From: Pseudomonadota bacterium
GTDB lineage: Bacteria; Pseudomonadota; Alphaproteobacteria; Kiloniellales; J153
Length of the DNA: 5,609 bases
Direction of reading: 5' to 3'
Assembly: GCA_022572105.1 (NCBI GenBank)
Contig: JACZWN010000206.1
Coordinates: 1 to 5,609, forward strand
Position 1 is the stretch's first letter. Each line of letters starts with the position of its first letter. A program made the translations under genes and the position numbers. Of this stretch, positions 5,457 through 5,609 are shown piece after piece. Below the pieces are notes generated by a model that had not been told where the DNA came from, searched no databases, and worked only from the letters and a program-made list of their open reading frames with translations.

Positions 5457-5485
5457 ATTTTAAAGGAAGGCCGCCGCGGACGCAA
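5457..5485 (-). promoter_or_regulatory. Candidate promoter for the OmpA-domain gene
   Basis: TTGCGT (5480-5485) and TAAAAT (5457-5462, 5 of 6 consensus) are separated by 17 bp on the minus strand, about 95 bp before the gene start. The -10 box is a rare AT-rich spot in GC-rich DNA; the -35 box is poor beyond TTG. The implied leader of about 85-90 nt contains the GGAGG ribosome-binding site. Confidence 0.35.
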
Positions 5486-5547
5486 ACCCTCCCAAAGCGG
5501 CGACGACGTGGGCACCTTGTTCCGCAGCCGGGGCCGGCAGGCACGGC

Positions 5548-5566
5548 AAAACGCGGTCTGCCGCGT
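5548..5566 (-). terminator. Small rho-independent terminator-like hairpin
   Basis: Read on the minus strand, ACGCGG, a CAGA loop and CCGCGT form a 6-bp GC-rich hairpin running into TTTT and then GCC. It would end transcription of a gene entering from beyond the right edge. The T-run is short, so efficiency is doubtful, but its place ahead of a candidate promoter for the next gene is sensible. Confidence 0.4.
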
Positions 5567-5609
5567 ATCCGGGATGGGGTTGGGGAGAGGAATTGCAGCG
5601 GCGGCCGGT

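Larger units (their letters stand above)
5363..5609. other. Upstream non-coding region of the OmpA-domain gene
   Basis: No gene is supported here on either strand. The region holds the terminator-like hairpin, the candidate promoter and the leader of the gene that starts at 5362. The minus-strand reading frame that stays open to 5515 gives low-complexity Pro/Arg/Gly-rich sequence typical of translated intergenic DNA. Confidence 0.5.

Overview
The window is GC-rich (about two thirds G+C), and every gene I can support lies on the minus strand, so it reads from right (5609) to left (1). The conserved proteins point to an alphaproteobacterium, probably near Rhodospirillales. They are a monofunctional homoserine dehydrogenase with an ACT domain (hom), a class II fructose-1,6-bisphosphatase (glpX) and the single-strand exonuclease RecJ (recJ, 5' part only). 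The order hom-glpX-recJ is a familiar alphaproteobacterial arrangement, often with an LL-diaminopimelate-type aminotransferase just upstream of hom.

Layout in reading order. (1) 5609-5363 is non-coding, with a small terminator-like hairpin and a candidate promoter. (2) 5362-4910 is a 150-residue protein that looks like a short DUF2203-like N-terminus joined directly to an OmpA-type C-terminal domain, without a signal peptide. A 14-bp direct repeat straddles its stop codon. (3) 4767-4612 is a 51-codon frame whose first ~20 residues match the start of an LL-DAP-type aminotransferase. The rest of that enzyme is gone, and the frame overlaps hom by a GTGA junction. (4) 4615-3323 is hom. (5) 3322-2999 is a mixed-composition spacer with an AT-rich promoter/operator region. 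(6) 2998-1992 is a hicA-hicB type II toxin-antitoxin pair; HicB carries a ~110-residue coiled-coil-like C-terminal extension of distinctly lower GC. (7) 1865-879 is glpX. (8) 847-1 is recJ, leaving the window after its first 282 codons.

Functionally, hom, glpX and recJ are housekeeping genes (threonine/methionine branch of aspartate metabolism, gluconeogenesis, DNA repair). The hicAB pair sits between hom and glpX and most likely arrived as a small accessory insert with its own promoter. It would have separated glpX-recJ from hom and left them dependent on readthrough or a local promoter. The truncated aminotransferase and the apparent DUF2203::OmpA fusion on the other side of hom suggest repeated deletion and rearrangement here. 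The most novel item is the extended HicB: a standard HicB (partial RNase H-like domain plus ribbon-helix-helix) ending in an AT-richer helical appendage. No RNA gene, CRISPR array or complete mobile element is visible.
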